From Microbacterium algeriense (GTDB lineage Bacteria; Actinomycetota; Actinomycetes; Actinomycetales; Microbacteriaceae), in assembly GCF_008868005.1 (NCBI RefSeq), contig NZ_WAAO01000001.1, forward strand, positions 62,001 through 126,000: a stretch of 64,000 nucleotides of DNA, read 5' to 3'. The translations under genes were made by a program, and so were the position numbers. The notes beneath the pieces were generated by a model, which was not told the DNA's origin, made no database searches, and was given only the letters and a program-made list of their open reading frames with translations. Below are positions 40,414 through 48,494 of the stretch, in pieces; the stretch's first letter is position 1; each line of letters starts with the position of its first letter.

Positions 40414-41163
40414 ATGCTCGAACCCGTGCCCATCGCCGCATCCGCCTCCCCCGCCACCGCCGATTCCGACCGCCGCCGGCTCGCCGCCGCACTGACCGAT
40501 CCGGCGCCGTTGAACTGGATCATCACAGGCGATTCGATCACCCACGGCCTCGTGCACACCCAGGGAGGACGCAGCTACCCGGAGCACCTGCACGAGCTGA
40601 TCCGCGGAGAGCTCGAGCGCGTGCGCGACATCGTGCTCAACACGGCGATCAGCGGCAACCGCATCGTCGATCTCCTGGACGACTGGGATCGCCGAGTCGC
40701 ATCCTGGCGCCCGGACGTCGTCACCCTCATGATCGGCACCAACGACGCCTCGGACGGCGGTCCGCGCCCCGTCATCAGCGCGGACGACTATGCCGCGTCG
40801 CTGCGCGACTTCGTGACGCGGGTCCGCGGGCTCGGCGCGATCCCCGTGCTGCAGACCCCGCCGGCGATCGACGTGCGCAATGCGCCTGAGCGCGGGCGGA
40901 TCGGCGAGTTCGCCGCGGCCGTCCGCCGGGTCGCCGTCGACGAGGACGTCATCCTCGTCGACCAGCACGCCCGCTTCGCGGAGCTCGGCGACGGGGGTGT
41001 GCCGTGGGGGCTGATGAACGACCCCTTCCACCCCGGCGCCGCCGGCCACGCCGCCCTGGCACAGGAACTGGCGCGCGTCCTCGGCATCCGTCCGGAGGGC
41101 CCGCGCGCCCGCACCCTCGCCCTCCTGGAGGGCATCGTGGGCACGGCGCGCATGAACACGTAA
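40414..41163 (+). CDS. SGNH/GDSL-family hydrolase
   Basis: About 249 residues. Block I is TGDSITHG (serine nucleophile), then a Gly-Asn-block region in ISGNRIVDL, MIGTNDAS (the Asn of the oxyanion hole), and DPFHPGAAGH with the Asp-x2-His pair. These are the four SGNH marks. It is likely an intracellular esterase or acetyl-xylan/lipid deacylase, as there is no signal peptide. The start is unsure: ATG at 40414 lacks a clear ribosome site, and a GTG at 40426 would suit leaderless translation after the TATGCT at 40413. Confidence 0.85.
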   Translation: MLEPVPIAASASPATADSDRRRLAAALTDPAPLNWIITGDSITHGLVHTQGGRSYPEHLHELIRGELERVRDIVLNTAISGNRIVDLLDDWDRRVASWRPDVVTLMIGTNDASDGGPRPVISADDYAASLRDFVTRVRGLGAIPVLQTPPAIDVRNAPERGRIGEFAAAVRRVAVDEDVILVDQHARFAELGDGGVPWGLMNDPFHPGAAGHAALAQELARVLGIRPEGPRARTLALLEGIVGTARMNT

Positions 41164-41264
41164 GGCGGTCGCCCCTCACCCCCACCGGATGAAGACACCC
41201 TGGACGGCGGCCTCGGCGCCGCAGTAGGTTGAGCGCATTCACACTCGACAGTGAGGTGGGGGGC

Positions 41265-42005
41265 ATGTCACACGTCGTCGCGACAGGGGCCGGCAAGGCC
41301 ATGATGGAGCGCCGGAACGATCCGACGCACGACTACATCCTCGGGCTCACCGGCAAGGAGCGCCCGCGCGTGCTCTTCGTCGGCACGGCCACCGGCGACG
41401 ATGCCGCCTACATCGTCAGCTTCTATTCCACGTACGACTCCGACCGCTGCGCGCCGCACCATCTGCCGCTGTTCCATCGCGCGGTCGACGATCTGGCCGG
41501 CTTCGTGCGCGGCTTCGATGTGATCCACGTCGGCGGCGGGAACACCGCGAACATGCTCGACGTGTGGAAGCGCCAGGGTCTGGACGAGATCATGCGCGAG
41601 CTGTGGGAGGACCCCGATTCGAACGTGGTGTTCACCGGCGGCAGCGCGGGCGGCATCTGCTGGTTCGAGGGAGGCACGACCGACAGCTACGGCCCCACGC
41701 TCCAGGTGCTGCCGGAAGGTCTCGGTTTCCTGCACGGCAGCTTCTGCCCGCACTACGACGCCGAAGACCAGCGCCGGCCCCTCTTCCACGCCTCTCTTCT
41801 GAGCGGGGAGCTGTCCACGGGTTACGCGGTCGGCAACCTCCAGTCGCTGCACTTCGAGAACTCCGAGTTCGTGACCGCGATCAGCCCGGTCGACGATCCC
41901 CTGGCGCTGCGGGTCGAGGCGGTCGACGGGAAGATCGTCGAGACGGAACTGCCGACCAGGCGGCTCACCGGATCGGCACCCGTCGTGAAGGGGCCGTCGT
42001 CATGA
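41265..42005 (+). CDS. Peptidase family S51 (dipeptidase E-like)
   Basis: 246 residues. The nucleophile serine lies in GGSAGGICWF (the S51 elbow), with HVGGGNTANMLDVW and HGSFCPHYD giving the other active-site areas. Family members cut aspartyl or related dipeptides (peptidase E) or cyanophycin products. The next gene, overlapped by ATGA, is a C4-dicarboxylate/aspartate carrier, which fits with handling aspartate. GAGGTGGGGGG precedes the ATG at 41265. Confidence 0.87.
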   Translation: MSHVVATGAGKAMMERRNDPTHDYILGLTGKERPRVLFVGTATGDDAAYIVSFYSTYDSDRCAPHHLPLFHRAVDDLAGFVRGFDVIHVGGGNTANMLDVWKRQGLDEIMRELWEDPDSNVVFTGGSAGGICWFEGGTTDSYGPTLQVLPEGLGFLHGSFCPHYDAEDQRRPLFHASLLSGELSTGYAVGNLQSLHFENSEFVTAISPVDDPLALRVEAVDGKIVETELPTRRLTGSAPVVKGPSS

Positions 42006-43357
42006 ACGACAACGTGTGGATCCTCGTCGCACAGCTCGTCGTGGTCATCCTCGCGATCTTCATGGGGACCCGCACGAGCGGCATCGGACTCGGCGTCTGG
42101 GGGCTCGTCGGCGTCGCCGTCCTCGTGTTCCTGTTCGGCGAGGCGCCGGGAAACGCGCCCGTCGACGCGGTCTTCATCGTCATCACCGTGATCACCGCCG
42201 CCTCGACCATGCAGGCGGCGGGCGGCATCGACTGGATGGTCTCGGTCGCCGCGAAGGTCATCCGCCGGCGTCCCCGATCGGTCGTCTTCCTCGCCCCGGC
42301 GATGTCGTTCCTGTTCACGGTCGGCGCCGGGACCGGCAACATCTTCTACCCGCTGCTCCCGGTCATCTACGACGTCTCGTACCAGCAGAAGATCCGCCCG
42401 GAGCGCGCACTGTCGGTCTCCGCCGTCGCCTCGCAGGTCGGCATCCTCTGCTCCCCGGTGTCCGCAGCCACCGCGTCGATGGTCGTGCTGCTCGCCCCGC
42501 AGGGCGTCGACCTCGGCGGCCTCCTGCTGATCATGTGGCCGGCCTCGATCGCCGGCCTCCTCCTCGCCGCGCTCGTCATGATGCGCCACGGCAAGGACCT
42601 CGAGGACGACCCCGAATACCAGCGGCGACTGGCCGAACACCAGATCAAGCCGCCCGTGGTCGACGCGCACGAGAAGAAGCTCGCCCCCACCGCCGTGCTG
42701 TCGGCCGGTCTGTTCCTCGCCGGCGTCGCCGTGATCGTGTTCTTTGGCCTGTTCGAGAACCTGCGGCCCGTGATCGGCACGGACGACAACGGCGACCCGC
42801 TGCGCCTCAGCGTCACGGTCATCATCGAGGTGACGATGGGCATCATCGCCGCCCTGATCTTCGTATTCTGCAAGGTGAAGGCCGCCGACGTGCCGAAGCA
42901 ACCCACCTTCCCCGCCGGCATCGTCGGAGCGATCGCCCTGTTCGGCATCGCATGGCTGGCGAACACGTTCGTCGCGGCGAACCAGACGCTCATCGTCGAC
43001 GGCCTGGGCTCGGTGGTCTCGGGGTCCTCGGCGTTCCTCGGCGCCCTGCTGTTCGCCCTGGCCCTCTTTGCGGTCGCGATGCTCACCACCAGCCAGTCGA
43101 GCGCCACGAATGCGATCGTCCCGATCGGCATCACGATCGGTCTTCCGGCCACGCTCCTGGTGGGGCTGTGGCCGGCGACGATGGGCATCTACACCCTGCC
43201 GGCGAACGGCAGCCAGGTGGCCACGGTCGCGTTCGACCAGACCGGGACGACCAAGATGGGCAAGTTCGTCGTCGACCACTCCTTCCAGCTGCCGAACCTC
43301 GTGTACATCGGCACCGCGATCATCGTCGGAGTGACGCTGTCCCTCCTGTTCGGCTGA
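42002..43357 (+). CDS. Anaerobic C4-dicarboxylate transporter (Dcu family)
   Basis: 451 residues, a DcuA/DcuB-family membrane protein with about ten to twelve helices. GAGTGNIFYPLLPVIYDVS and GILCSPVSAATASMVVL are the conserved substrate regions; TTSQSSATNAIVPIGITIGLP near the end is also family-typical. It exchanges or imports aspartate, fumarate, malate or succinate. It overlaps the peptidase S51 gene by ATGA and is followed after one base by a ThrE-like exporter gene. Confidence 0.9.
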   Translation: MNDNVWILVAQLVVVILAIFMGTRTSGIGLGVWGLVGVAVLVFLFGEAPGNAPVDAVFIVITVITAASTMQAAGGIDWMVSVAAKVIRRRPRSVVFLAPAMSFLFTVGAGTGNIFYPLLPVIYDVSYQQKIRPERALSVSAVASQVGILCSPVSAATASMVVLLAPQGVDLGGLLLIMWPASIAGLLLAALVMMRHGKDLEDDPEYQRRLAEHQIKPPVVDAHEKKLAPTAVLSAGLFLAGVAVIVFFGLFENLRPVIGTDDNGDPLRLSVTVIIEVTMGIIAALIFVFCKVKAADVPKQPTFPAGIVGAIALFGIAWLANTFVAANQTLIVDGLGSVVSGSSAFLGALLFALALFAVAMLTTSQSSATNAIVPIGITIGLPATLLVGLWPATMGIYTLPANGSQVATVAFDQTGTTKMGKFVVDHSFQLPNLVYIGTAIIVGVTLSLLFG

Positions 43358-43358
43358 C

Positions 43359-44687
43359 ATGATCGAGCCCGTCGACCGCTCGGCGCTCCGTCAGTTCCTG
43401 CTCGGGCTGGCTCAGGGGATGAACGCCTCGGGCGAGTCGGTCGACCGCATCCGCGACACCATCGCCGAGGTGGCGACGGCATCCGGAGGAGATGACACCG
43501 ACTTCGTCGTGCTGCCGACCATCATCATCGTGGAGACCGGAGACGCGGAGGAGGAGAGGGTCGCGATCCGGTCCGCCACGAACGCCTCGTTCCGCTTCGA
43601 TCAGATCGCCGCGCTGTACGACCTGATCACGCTCGCCCGGACCGGTTCGGTGGCTCCGCTCGACGGCATCCGGCGGCTCAACGAGATCGGCGCCATGCGG
43701 CCGCGCCTCGGGTGGTTCACCCGCACGCTCGGGCACGCCGTGCTCACGACCGGCCTCGCCCTGCTGCTCGCCCCGACCTGGCAGGGGGCGATCGTCGCCT
43801 TCGCGCTCGGCTTCGGGATCGGGCTGCTGAAGCTCGTGCGCTCCCCCACCCTCCAGCTGATCATGCCGATCGCCGCGGCCTTCGTCTGCGCCGCGGCGGT
43901 TTTCCTCCTCGCGGAGGTGATCGAGATCGGCGATCCCATCCGGCTGCTCATCGCTCCCCTCGTCACATTCCTCCCCGGCGGGGTGCTCACCACGGCGACC
44001 GTCGAGCTCGCCGCAGGACAGATGATCTCCGGGGCCTCCCGGCTCATCTACGGCTTCGTGCAACTGGCGCTGCTCGCGTTCGGCATCCTCGCGGCGGGGG
44101 CGGTCATCGGCGTCGACTCCGACTCGTACGAGCCGCTCGACGCCTCCTCGTTCCTGCCGTGGTGGGTTCCGCTGCTCGGCATCCTCGTCTTCGCCCTCGG
44201 CAACTACCTGCACTTCTCCGCCCCGCCGTCGACGTTCGGGTGGGTGCTGCTGGCGCTGGTCGTCGCCTACGCCGGCCAGTGGGCCGGGACTGAGTTCATC
44301 GACCCGGCGGTCGGCGGCTTCATCGGCGCCGTCGCCGTGACCCCGGTCGTGTTCTGGATCGCCGGACTCCGCCACGGAGCCCCCTCGCAGCTGACGTTCC
44401 TCCCCGCGTTCTGGCTGCTCGTCCCCGGTGCAGCCGGGCTCGTCGGGCTGACCGAGGCCTTCGCGACCGACAACGGACTCGCCGACTTCACCGCCGCCCT
44501 CGTCTCGGTCATGTCCATCGCGCTGGGAGTGCTCATCGGCACCGCGCTCTACCGGGTGGTGCACCACGGCGCGGAGGAGTTCGTCCAGTTCGCGGTCGCT
44601 CCGCCGCCGCCCGCGAACGACGATCCGAGCCCCGGTCTCTGGGCGCGGCTCTCGTCCCCGCTGCGACGCCTCGGTCGCGGACGCTGA
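43359..44687 (+). CDS. ThrE-like threonine/serine exporter (fused halves)
   Basis: 442 residues. An amino-terminal DUF1212-type domain (about 1-250, FLLGLAQGMNASGESVDRI, IIVETGDAEEERV) is joined to a DUF3815-type end domain (about 265-415), as in corynebacterial ThrE; about ten helices. It would export small amino acids. Only one base separates it from the Dcu stop, so peptidase, carrier and exporter are probably one operon for amino-acid release and balance. Confidence 0.86.
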   Translation: MIEPVDRSALRQFLLGLAQGMNASGESVDRIRDTIAEVATASGGDDTDFVVLPTIIIVETGDAEEERVAIRSATNASFRFDQIAALYDLITLARTGSVAPLDGIRRLNEIGAMRPRLGWFTRTLGHAVLTTGLALLLAPTWQGAIVAFALGFGIGLLKLVRSPTLQLIMPIAAAFVCAAAVFLLAEVIEIGDPIRLLIAPLVTFLPGGVLTTATVELAAGQMISGASRLIYGFVQLALLAFGILAAGAVIGVDSDSYEPLDASSFLPWWVPLLGILVFALGNYLHFSAPPSTFGWVLLALVVAYAGQWAGTEFIDPAVGGFIGAVAVTPVVFWIAGLRHGAPSQLTFLPAFWLLVPGAAGLVGLTEAFATDNGLADFTAALVSVMSIALGVLIGTALYRVVHHGAEEFVQFAVAPPPPANDDPSPGLWARLSSPLRRLGRGR

Positions 44688-44700
44688 ACGGTCTCCGACC

Positions 44701-44826
44701 CTAGCGATAGACCTCGCGACGATGCCCTGCGTGGACGACGACGACCGTCAGGACCTCGTCCTCGATGCGGCGCTTGGCCTCGGGTGGAAGCTTGCGAATC
44801 GCACGCACAGCGACGGGAAGGAGATC
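44701..44826 (-). pseudogene. RelE/ParE toxin remnant, internally deleted
   Basis: A 41-residue open end (no start codon) reads PVAVRAIRKLPPEAKRRI, a RelE/ParE amino-terminal helix, then runs straight into EVLTVVVVHAGHRREVYR, its carboxy-terminal strand, ending in TAG. About 45 residues between them are missing, including the central beta strands. The antitoxin gene is also missing. The 5' end overlaps the last two bases of the XRE-type regulator gene. Confidence 0.75.
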
Positions 44827-45715
44827 AGCCTTCGGCAGGACCAGCGTGCTCGGGCGACTGCCGATCGGCCGCCCACGAGGAGAGCAGACGCAGACGCTCG
44901 GCCGAGGGCGAACCGGGCTCGGCGGTGTAGACGAGCAGCACGTGCCCCGGCTCCGCGGTGATCGCGAACTCCTCGTAGGCCAGGGTCAGATCGCCGACCA
45001 CCCGGTGGTGGAAGCGCTTGGTGCCCGCACCGTGCGTGCGCACGTCGTGGGAGCCCCAGAGCCGACGGAACACGTCGCTGCGCGTGGACAGCTCGCCCAC
45101 GAGCTCCTGCAGTTCGCGGTCGTGAGGGTCGCGCCCCGCCTCGGCGCGCATGATCGCGACGCACATCTCCGCGAAACGGTCCCAGTCCGGGTAGAAGTCG
45201 CGGGAGGCCGGATCGAGGAACTGGAAGCGCGCGAAGTTGGGGGTGCGGCCGCCCTCGCCGTACATGTCCGCGTAGAAGGCGCGGCCGAGGGCGTTCGCCG
45301 CGACCAGGTCGGCTCGGGTGTTGCGCACCACGGCGATCCCGTCGGTGAACGCGTCCAGCGCCCAGTGCAGGCTGGGTCGCGTCGCCGGGTTCCCCGCGGT
45401 CCGGCGTCGTCGCAGCCGCCCCGACGTCGGGATGCCGTCGACCGCCCGCGCCAGGTCGAACAGATGCGCGCGCTCCGTGTCGTCCAGCTGGAGGGCATCG
45501 GCGACGGCATCGAGCACCGACGCGGAGGCACCCCCGATCGCCCCGCGCTCGAGCTTGGCGTAATACTCCACGCTGACCCCCGCGAGCACCGCGACCTCGG
45601 CACGACGCAGCCCGGGGACACGGCGGTTCGCCCCGGCGGGGATGCCCGCCTGAGCAGGGCTGAGGCGGGCGCGCCGCGACATGAGGAACTCGCGGACCTC
45701 GGCTCGATCGTCCAT
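44825..45715 (-). CDS. XRE-type transcriptional regulator with MmyB-like ligand domain
   Basis: 296 residues. A Cro/CI-type helix-turn-helix at about 35-75 (VPGLRRAEVAVLAGVSVEYYAKLERG) precedes an MmyB-like domain (YPDWDRFAEMCVAIMRAEAG, GSHDVRTHGAGTKRFHH, EEFAITAEPGHVLLVYTAEPGSPSAERL) that binds small or fatty-acid-like ligands. Such regulators are commonly divergent from the oxidoreductase they control, as here with the alcohol dehydrogenase-like gene. Confidence 0.88.
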   Translation of the reverse strand: MDDRAEVREFLMSRRARLSPAQAGIPAGANRRVPGLRRAEVAVLAGVSVEYYAKLERGAIGGASASVLDAVADALQLDDTERAHLFDLARAVDGIPTSGRLRRRRTAGNPATRPSLHWALDAFTDGIAVVRNTRADLVAANALGRAFYADMYGEGGRTPNFARFQFLDPASRDFYPDWDRFAEMCVAIMRAEAGRDPHDRELQELVGELSTRSDVFRRLWGSHDVRTHGAGTKRFHHRVVGDLTLAYEEFAITAEPGHVLLVYTAEPGSPSAERLRLLSSWAADRQSPEHAGPAEG

Positions 45716-45752
45716 CGTTCCAGGGTAGGCAGCACCACCCGCATGTGGGGTG

Positions 45753-45778
45753 CCCTGCGGGTACACCCCTCCGCAGGG
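45753..45778. promoter_or_regulatory. Operator candidate between XRE regulator and dehydrogenase
   Basis: CCCTGCGG (45753-45760) and CCGCAGGG (45771-45778) form an 8-bp inverted repeat with a 10-bp spacer in the divergent gap, suitable for a dimeric regulator. Confidence 0.5.
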
Positions 45779-45838
45779 ACTCCCCCGAACGCGCTCGGGA
45801 GCGTGTACTGGAGGACAACGAACGAAAGGAACACCACC

Positions 45839-46702
45839 ATGCGTGGAGTCGTCATGCACGCGCCTCGCGACGTCCGTGTCGAAGAGCGCCCCGACCCCGT
45901 CATCGAGCAGCCCACCGACGCCGTCATCCGGGTGTCCGTCGCCGACAACACCTGTGAGATCTGCCGCGCCGGCTACCAGTCGCACTGCGTCCATCGCGTC
46001 CCGATGGGCGCGCTCGGAACGCAGGCCGAGCTGCTGCGCGTCCCGCTGGCCGACGGCACGCTCGTCGCGGTGCCCGGCGACCCGACGCCGGCGCAGCTGC
46101 GCGGTCTGCTGGCGGCATCCGACGTGCTGGGGACCGGGTGGTTCGCCGCCGTCGCCGCCGCCGCCGGACCGGGCAGGACCGTCGCCGTGGTGGGAGACGG
46201 TGCCGTCGGACTGCTCGGAGTGCTCGCCGCGAAGCAGCTCGGCGCCGAGCGCATCATCGCGATGTCTCGTCACGCCGATCGACAGGAGCTCGCCCGGCGA
46301 TTCGGCGCCACCGACGTCGTCGAGGAGCGCGGAGACGCCGGCGTCCAGGCGATCAAGGACCTCACCGACGGACTGGGCGCGCACTCGACCATCGAAGCCG
46401 TCGGCACGCAGGAGTCGATGATGCAGGCGATCCGCTCCACCCGCGCCGGCGGGCACGTCGGATACGTGGGGGTCTCCCACGACGTCGAGCTCCCCGGTCA
46501 GGAGCTGTTCTTCTCCGGCGTGCACCTGCACGGCGGGCCGGCCCCGGTGCGCGGGTACCTTCCCGCGCTGATCGACCTCATCATGACGGATCGGATCGAC
46601 CCCGGCGCCGTCTTCGACCTGACGCTGCCGCTGGCGGACGCCGCCGAGGGCTACCGCGCCATGGACGAACGACGCGCCACCAAGGTGCTGCTCACGCTCT
46701 GA
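45839..46702 (+). CDS. Zinc-type alcohol dehydrogenase-like protein lacking the catalytic zinc segment
   Basis: 287 residues against about 340 for the family. After MRGVVMHAPRDVRVEER and AVIRVS (to about residue 33) the sequence jumps to VADNTCEICRAGYQSHC: the part with the catalytic Cys, the GHE motif and the lead-in of about 50 residues is missing, in frame. The structural-zinc cysteines (39, 42, 50) and the NAD fold (VAVVGDGAVGLLGVLAAKQLGA) remain. It is probably inactive as an alcohol dehydrogenase or has another role. GAAAGGA precedes the ATG. Confidence 0.85.
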   Translation: MRGVVMHAPRDVRVEERPDPVIEQPTDAVIRVSVADNTCEICRAGYQSHCVHRVPMGALGTQAELLRVPLADGTLVAVPGDPTPAQLRGLLAASDVLGTGWFAAVAAAAGPGRTVAVVGDGAVGLLGVLAAKQLGAERIIAMSRHADRQELARRFGATDVVEERGDAGVQAIKDLTDGLGAHSTIEAVGTQESMMQAIRSTRAGGHVGYVGVSHDVELPGQELFFSGVHLHGGPAPVRGYLPALIDLIMTDRIDPGAVFDLTLPLADAAEGYRAMDERRATKVLLTL

Positions 46703-46708
46703 CGCGCG

Positions 46709-46746
46709 CCCGACCCCGCGCCGCGGATGCGCGACGCGGGGGCGGG
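46709..46746. terminator. Bidirectional terminator between convergent genes
   Basis: CCCGACCCCGCG (46709-46720) pairs with CGCGGGGGCGGG (46735-46746) with one mismatch. It lies between the dehydrogenase-like gene and the DUF305 gene. Confidence 0.6.
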
Positions 46747-46752
46747 TGCCGT

Positions 46753-47346
46753 TCAGAGCGTGGCGAGGATGTCCTTCATCTCGCTGATCTCCGCCGTCTG
46801 GGCGTCGACGATGTCCTGCGCGAGTGCCACGGCATCGGCATTCTCGCCGTCCGCGATCTGCGCTTCGGCCATCTCGACCGCGCCCTCGTGGTGCATGATC
46901 ATCTGCTCCAGGAACAGCGTCGACGCTTCCGGCCCCGCCGCCTCCTCGAGCGCGGCGAGGTCATCGTCGCTCATCATGCCGTCACCGTGATCCATCTCGC
47001 CGGCGTCTCCAGCGTCTGCGCCCCAGTCGTCGAGCCAGCCCTGAAGCTGCTCGATCTCTGGGCCCTGCGCCGCGGTGATCCGCTCGGCGAGGTCGGCGAC
47101 CCGCGGGTCCACGTCGTCCTTCGCGAGCACGATGTCCGACATCTCGACGGCCTGCTCGTGGTGCACGATCATCATCGACGCGAACATGACGTCGGCTTCG
47201 TTCGCGTCCCCCGCGGGAGCGTCGGACGCGGAGTGGTCCATGCCGGAATGGTCGGCGGGTCCCGCTGGTTCCGCGGAGGCGCAACCCGCGAGCGCGAGCG
47301 TTCCGGCGAGGACGAGGGCGGCCGCAGCCGTGATCCTGGTGTTCAT
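46753..47346 (-). CDS. DUF305 lipoprotein
   Basis: 197 residues. Lipobox LALAGC in the first 22 residues, a His/Met/Asp-rich spacer (DHSGMDHSASD), then two ferritin-like helical halves with VHHEQAVEMSD and MHHEGAVEMAE, the DUF305 hallmark. DUF305 proteins are often found in copper-handling loci, and the Met/His-rich linker fits metal binding; a copper role is inferred. It precedes a DUF6153-like gene by 68 bp in the same direction (downstream of it). Confidence 0.9.
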   Translation of the reverse strand: MNTRITAAAALVLAGTLALAGCASAEPAGPADHSGMDHSASDAPAGDANEADVMFASMMIVHHEQAVEMSDIVLAKDDVDPRVADLAERITAAQGPEIEQLQGWLDDWGADAGDAGEMDHGDGMMSDDDLAALEEAAGPEASTLFLEQMIMHHEGAVEMAEAQIADGENADAVALAQDIVDAQTAEISEMKDILATL

Positions 47347-47414
47347 TTCTCTCTCTTCTCAGTCAGGGGAGGGCGACCGCGGTTGCGGGCACCCGTGGCG
47401 CAGACGGGCAGCGC

Positions 47415-47813
47415 TCAGGTGCGACTGATGCAGAGCGCATGGAGAGAGGGCGGGCGAGGACGTGGGGTGCGGCCGAAGGCGGGGAGGGGATGCACGCGCC
47501 CCGGGCCCTGGGCGAGCACGAGGGATGGCCGTCGCAGCAGCAGAAGCAGACCGCCGAGAAGGGCGAGGACGCACAGGGCGGCGGCACCGTGCCCGACATC
47601 GGACGGCACCGCCACTTCCGCGTTCGTCTCCGTCGTGTGATGCAGCGCGGGGGAGGCCGGCGCCGCGGCCGCGTGGGTGACGACGGTGTGCGGATCGGCG
47701 GATCCGTGCGTGTTGAAGGCATGCATCCCCAGCAGGCCCACGACGATGCCGAGTGCGAGGCAGACGACCGACAACGCTCCCCGCAGTGTCGTCGCACGCC
47801 TCATGCGGGCCAT
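47415..47813 (-). CDS. Small membrane protein of DUF6153 type
   Basis: 132 residues with helices at about 12-33 (ALSVVCLALGIVVGLLGMHAF) and 75-93, a His-rich outside loop (FNTHGSADPHTVVTHAA, LHHTTETN) and a basic, Pro-rich tail. It looks like the DUF6153 family that accompanies DUF305 and copper genes. The start could also be the ATG three codons in. Confidence 0.7.
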   Translation of the reverse strand: MARMRRATTLRGALSVVCLALGIVVGLLGMHAFNTHGSADPHTVVTHAAAAPASPALHHTTETNAEVAVPSDVGHGAAALCVLALLGGLLLLLRRPSLVLAQGPGRVHPLPAFGRTPRPRPPSLHALCISRT

Positions 47814-47841
47814 GCTACCCGCTGGGGGTATGGGTATCAGC

Positions 47842-48393
47842 TCAGCGCGCGACGCCGGCCCGGGACAGCAGGCGCCGGACCGCGATGACCAGACCCGCGA
47901 CGGCGAGTTCTCCGGCGACGCGCGCGGCCAGCGTCGCGATGAGCACTCCCGGCACGAGGTGCTCCGGGGAGAAGACCGGGAGGGCGACGAAGAACAAGAC
48001 GACGCCGGTCAGAGCTGCCGCCGCCAGGATGCGACCGGGGGATGTGCGGGCGTCGCGTCGAAACGGCAGGGCGAGGTCGAGGACCGCCGCGCCGAGAACC
48101 AGAGGCACGATCCCGAGCGGGCCGATCGGGGAGATCGCGACCGTGAGCACGCCCGTGACGAAGGCGGCGAACGTGGCCATGCCCGGGGTGCGGGTCACGA
48201 CACGGGCGAGCAGCGGAAGGGCGGTGTGCACGGCGGCGACGAGCGCATAGGCCGGAGGCGAGGAGACGGCGAGGACCGTCGTGATCGGCACCACCGCCAT
48301 GAACACGAGCGCCTGGATCGCGCCGAGCGAGGCGGTCACGAGCAGGGCGCTGGTCGACACCCGCCGCGTCGTCCGCCCCTGCCGCACATTCAC
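47842..48393 (-). CDS. Membrane protein resembling an ECF-transporter substrate component
   Basis: 183 residues with about five or six helices. The sequence (TSALLVTASLGAIQALVFMAVVP, VHTALPLLARVVTRTPGMATFAAFVTGVLTVAISPIG) has the helix spacing of thiamine/vitamin ECF S components, but without an adjacent energising module the assignment is tentative. It is 28 bp upstream of the DUF6153-type gene in the same direction. Confidence 0.6.
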   Translation of the reverse strand: MNVRQGRTTRRVSTSALLVTASLGAIQALVFMAVVPITTVLAVSSPPAYALVAAVHTALPLLARVVTRTPGMATFAAFVTGVLTVAISPIGPLGIVPLVLGAAVLDLALPFRRDARTSPGRILAAAALTGVVLFFVALPVFSPEHLVPGVLIATLAARVAGELAVAGLVIAVRRLLSRAGVAR

Positions 48394-48494
48394 CTCTCGA
48401 GCCTAGAGGTGCAGGGGGCGCCGGGTCTCCGCGCCGCCGCACTCCACAATTTCGGAATATCGTAGGAGGCGGGGAACGGACCTGGGGAGGGACG

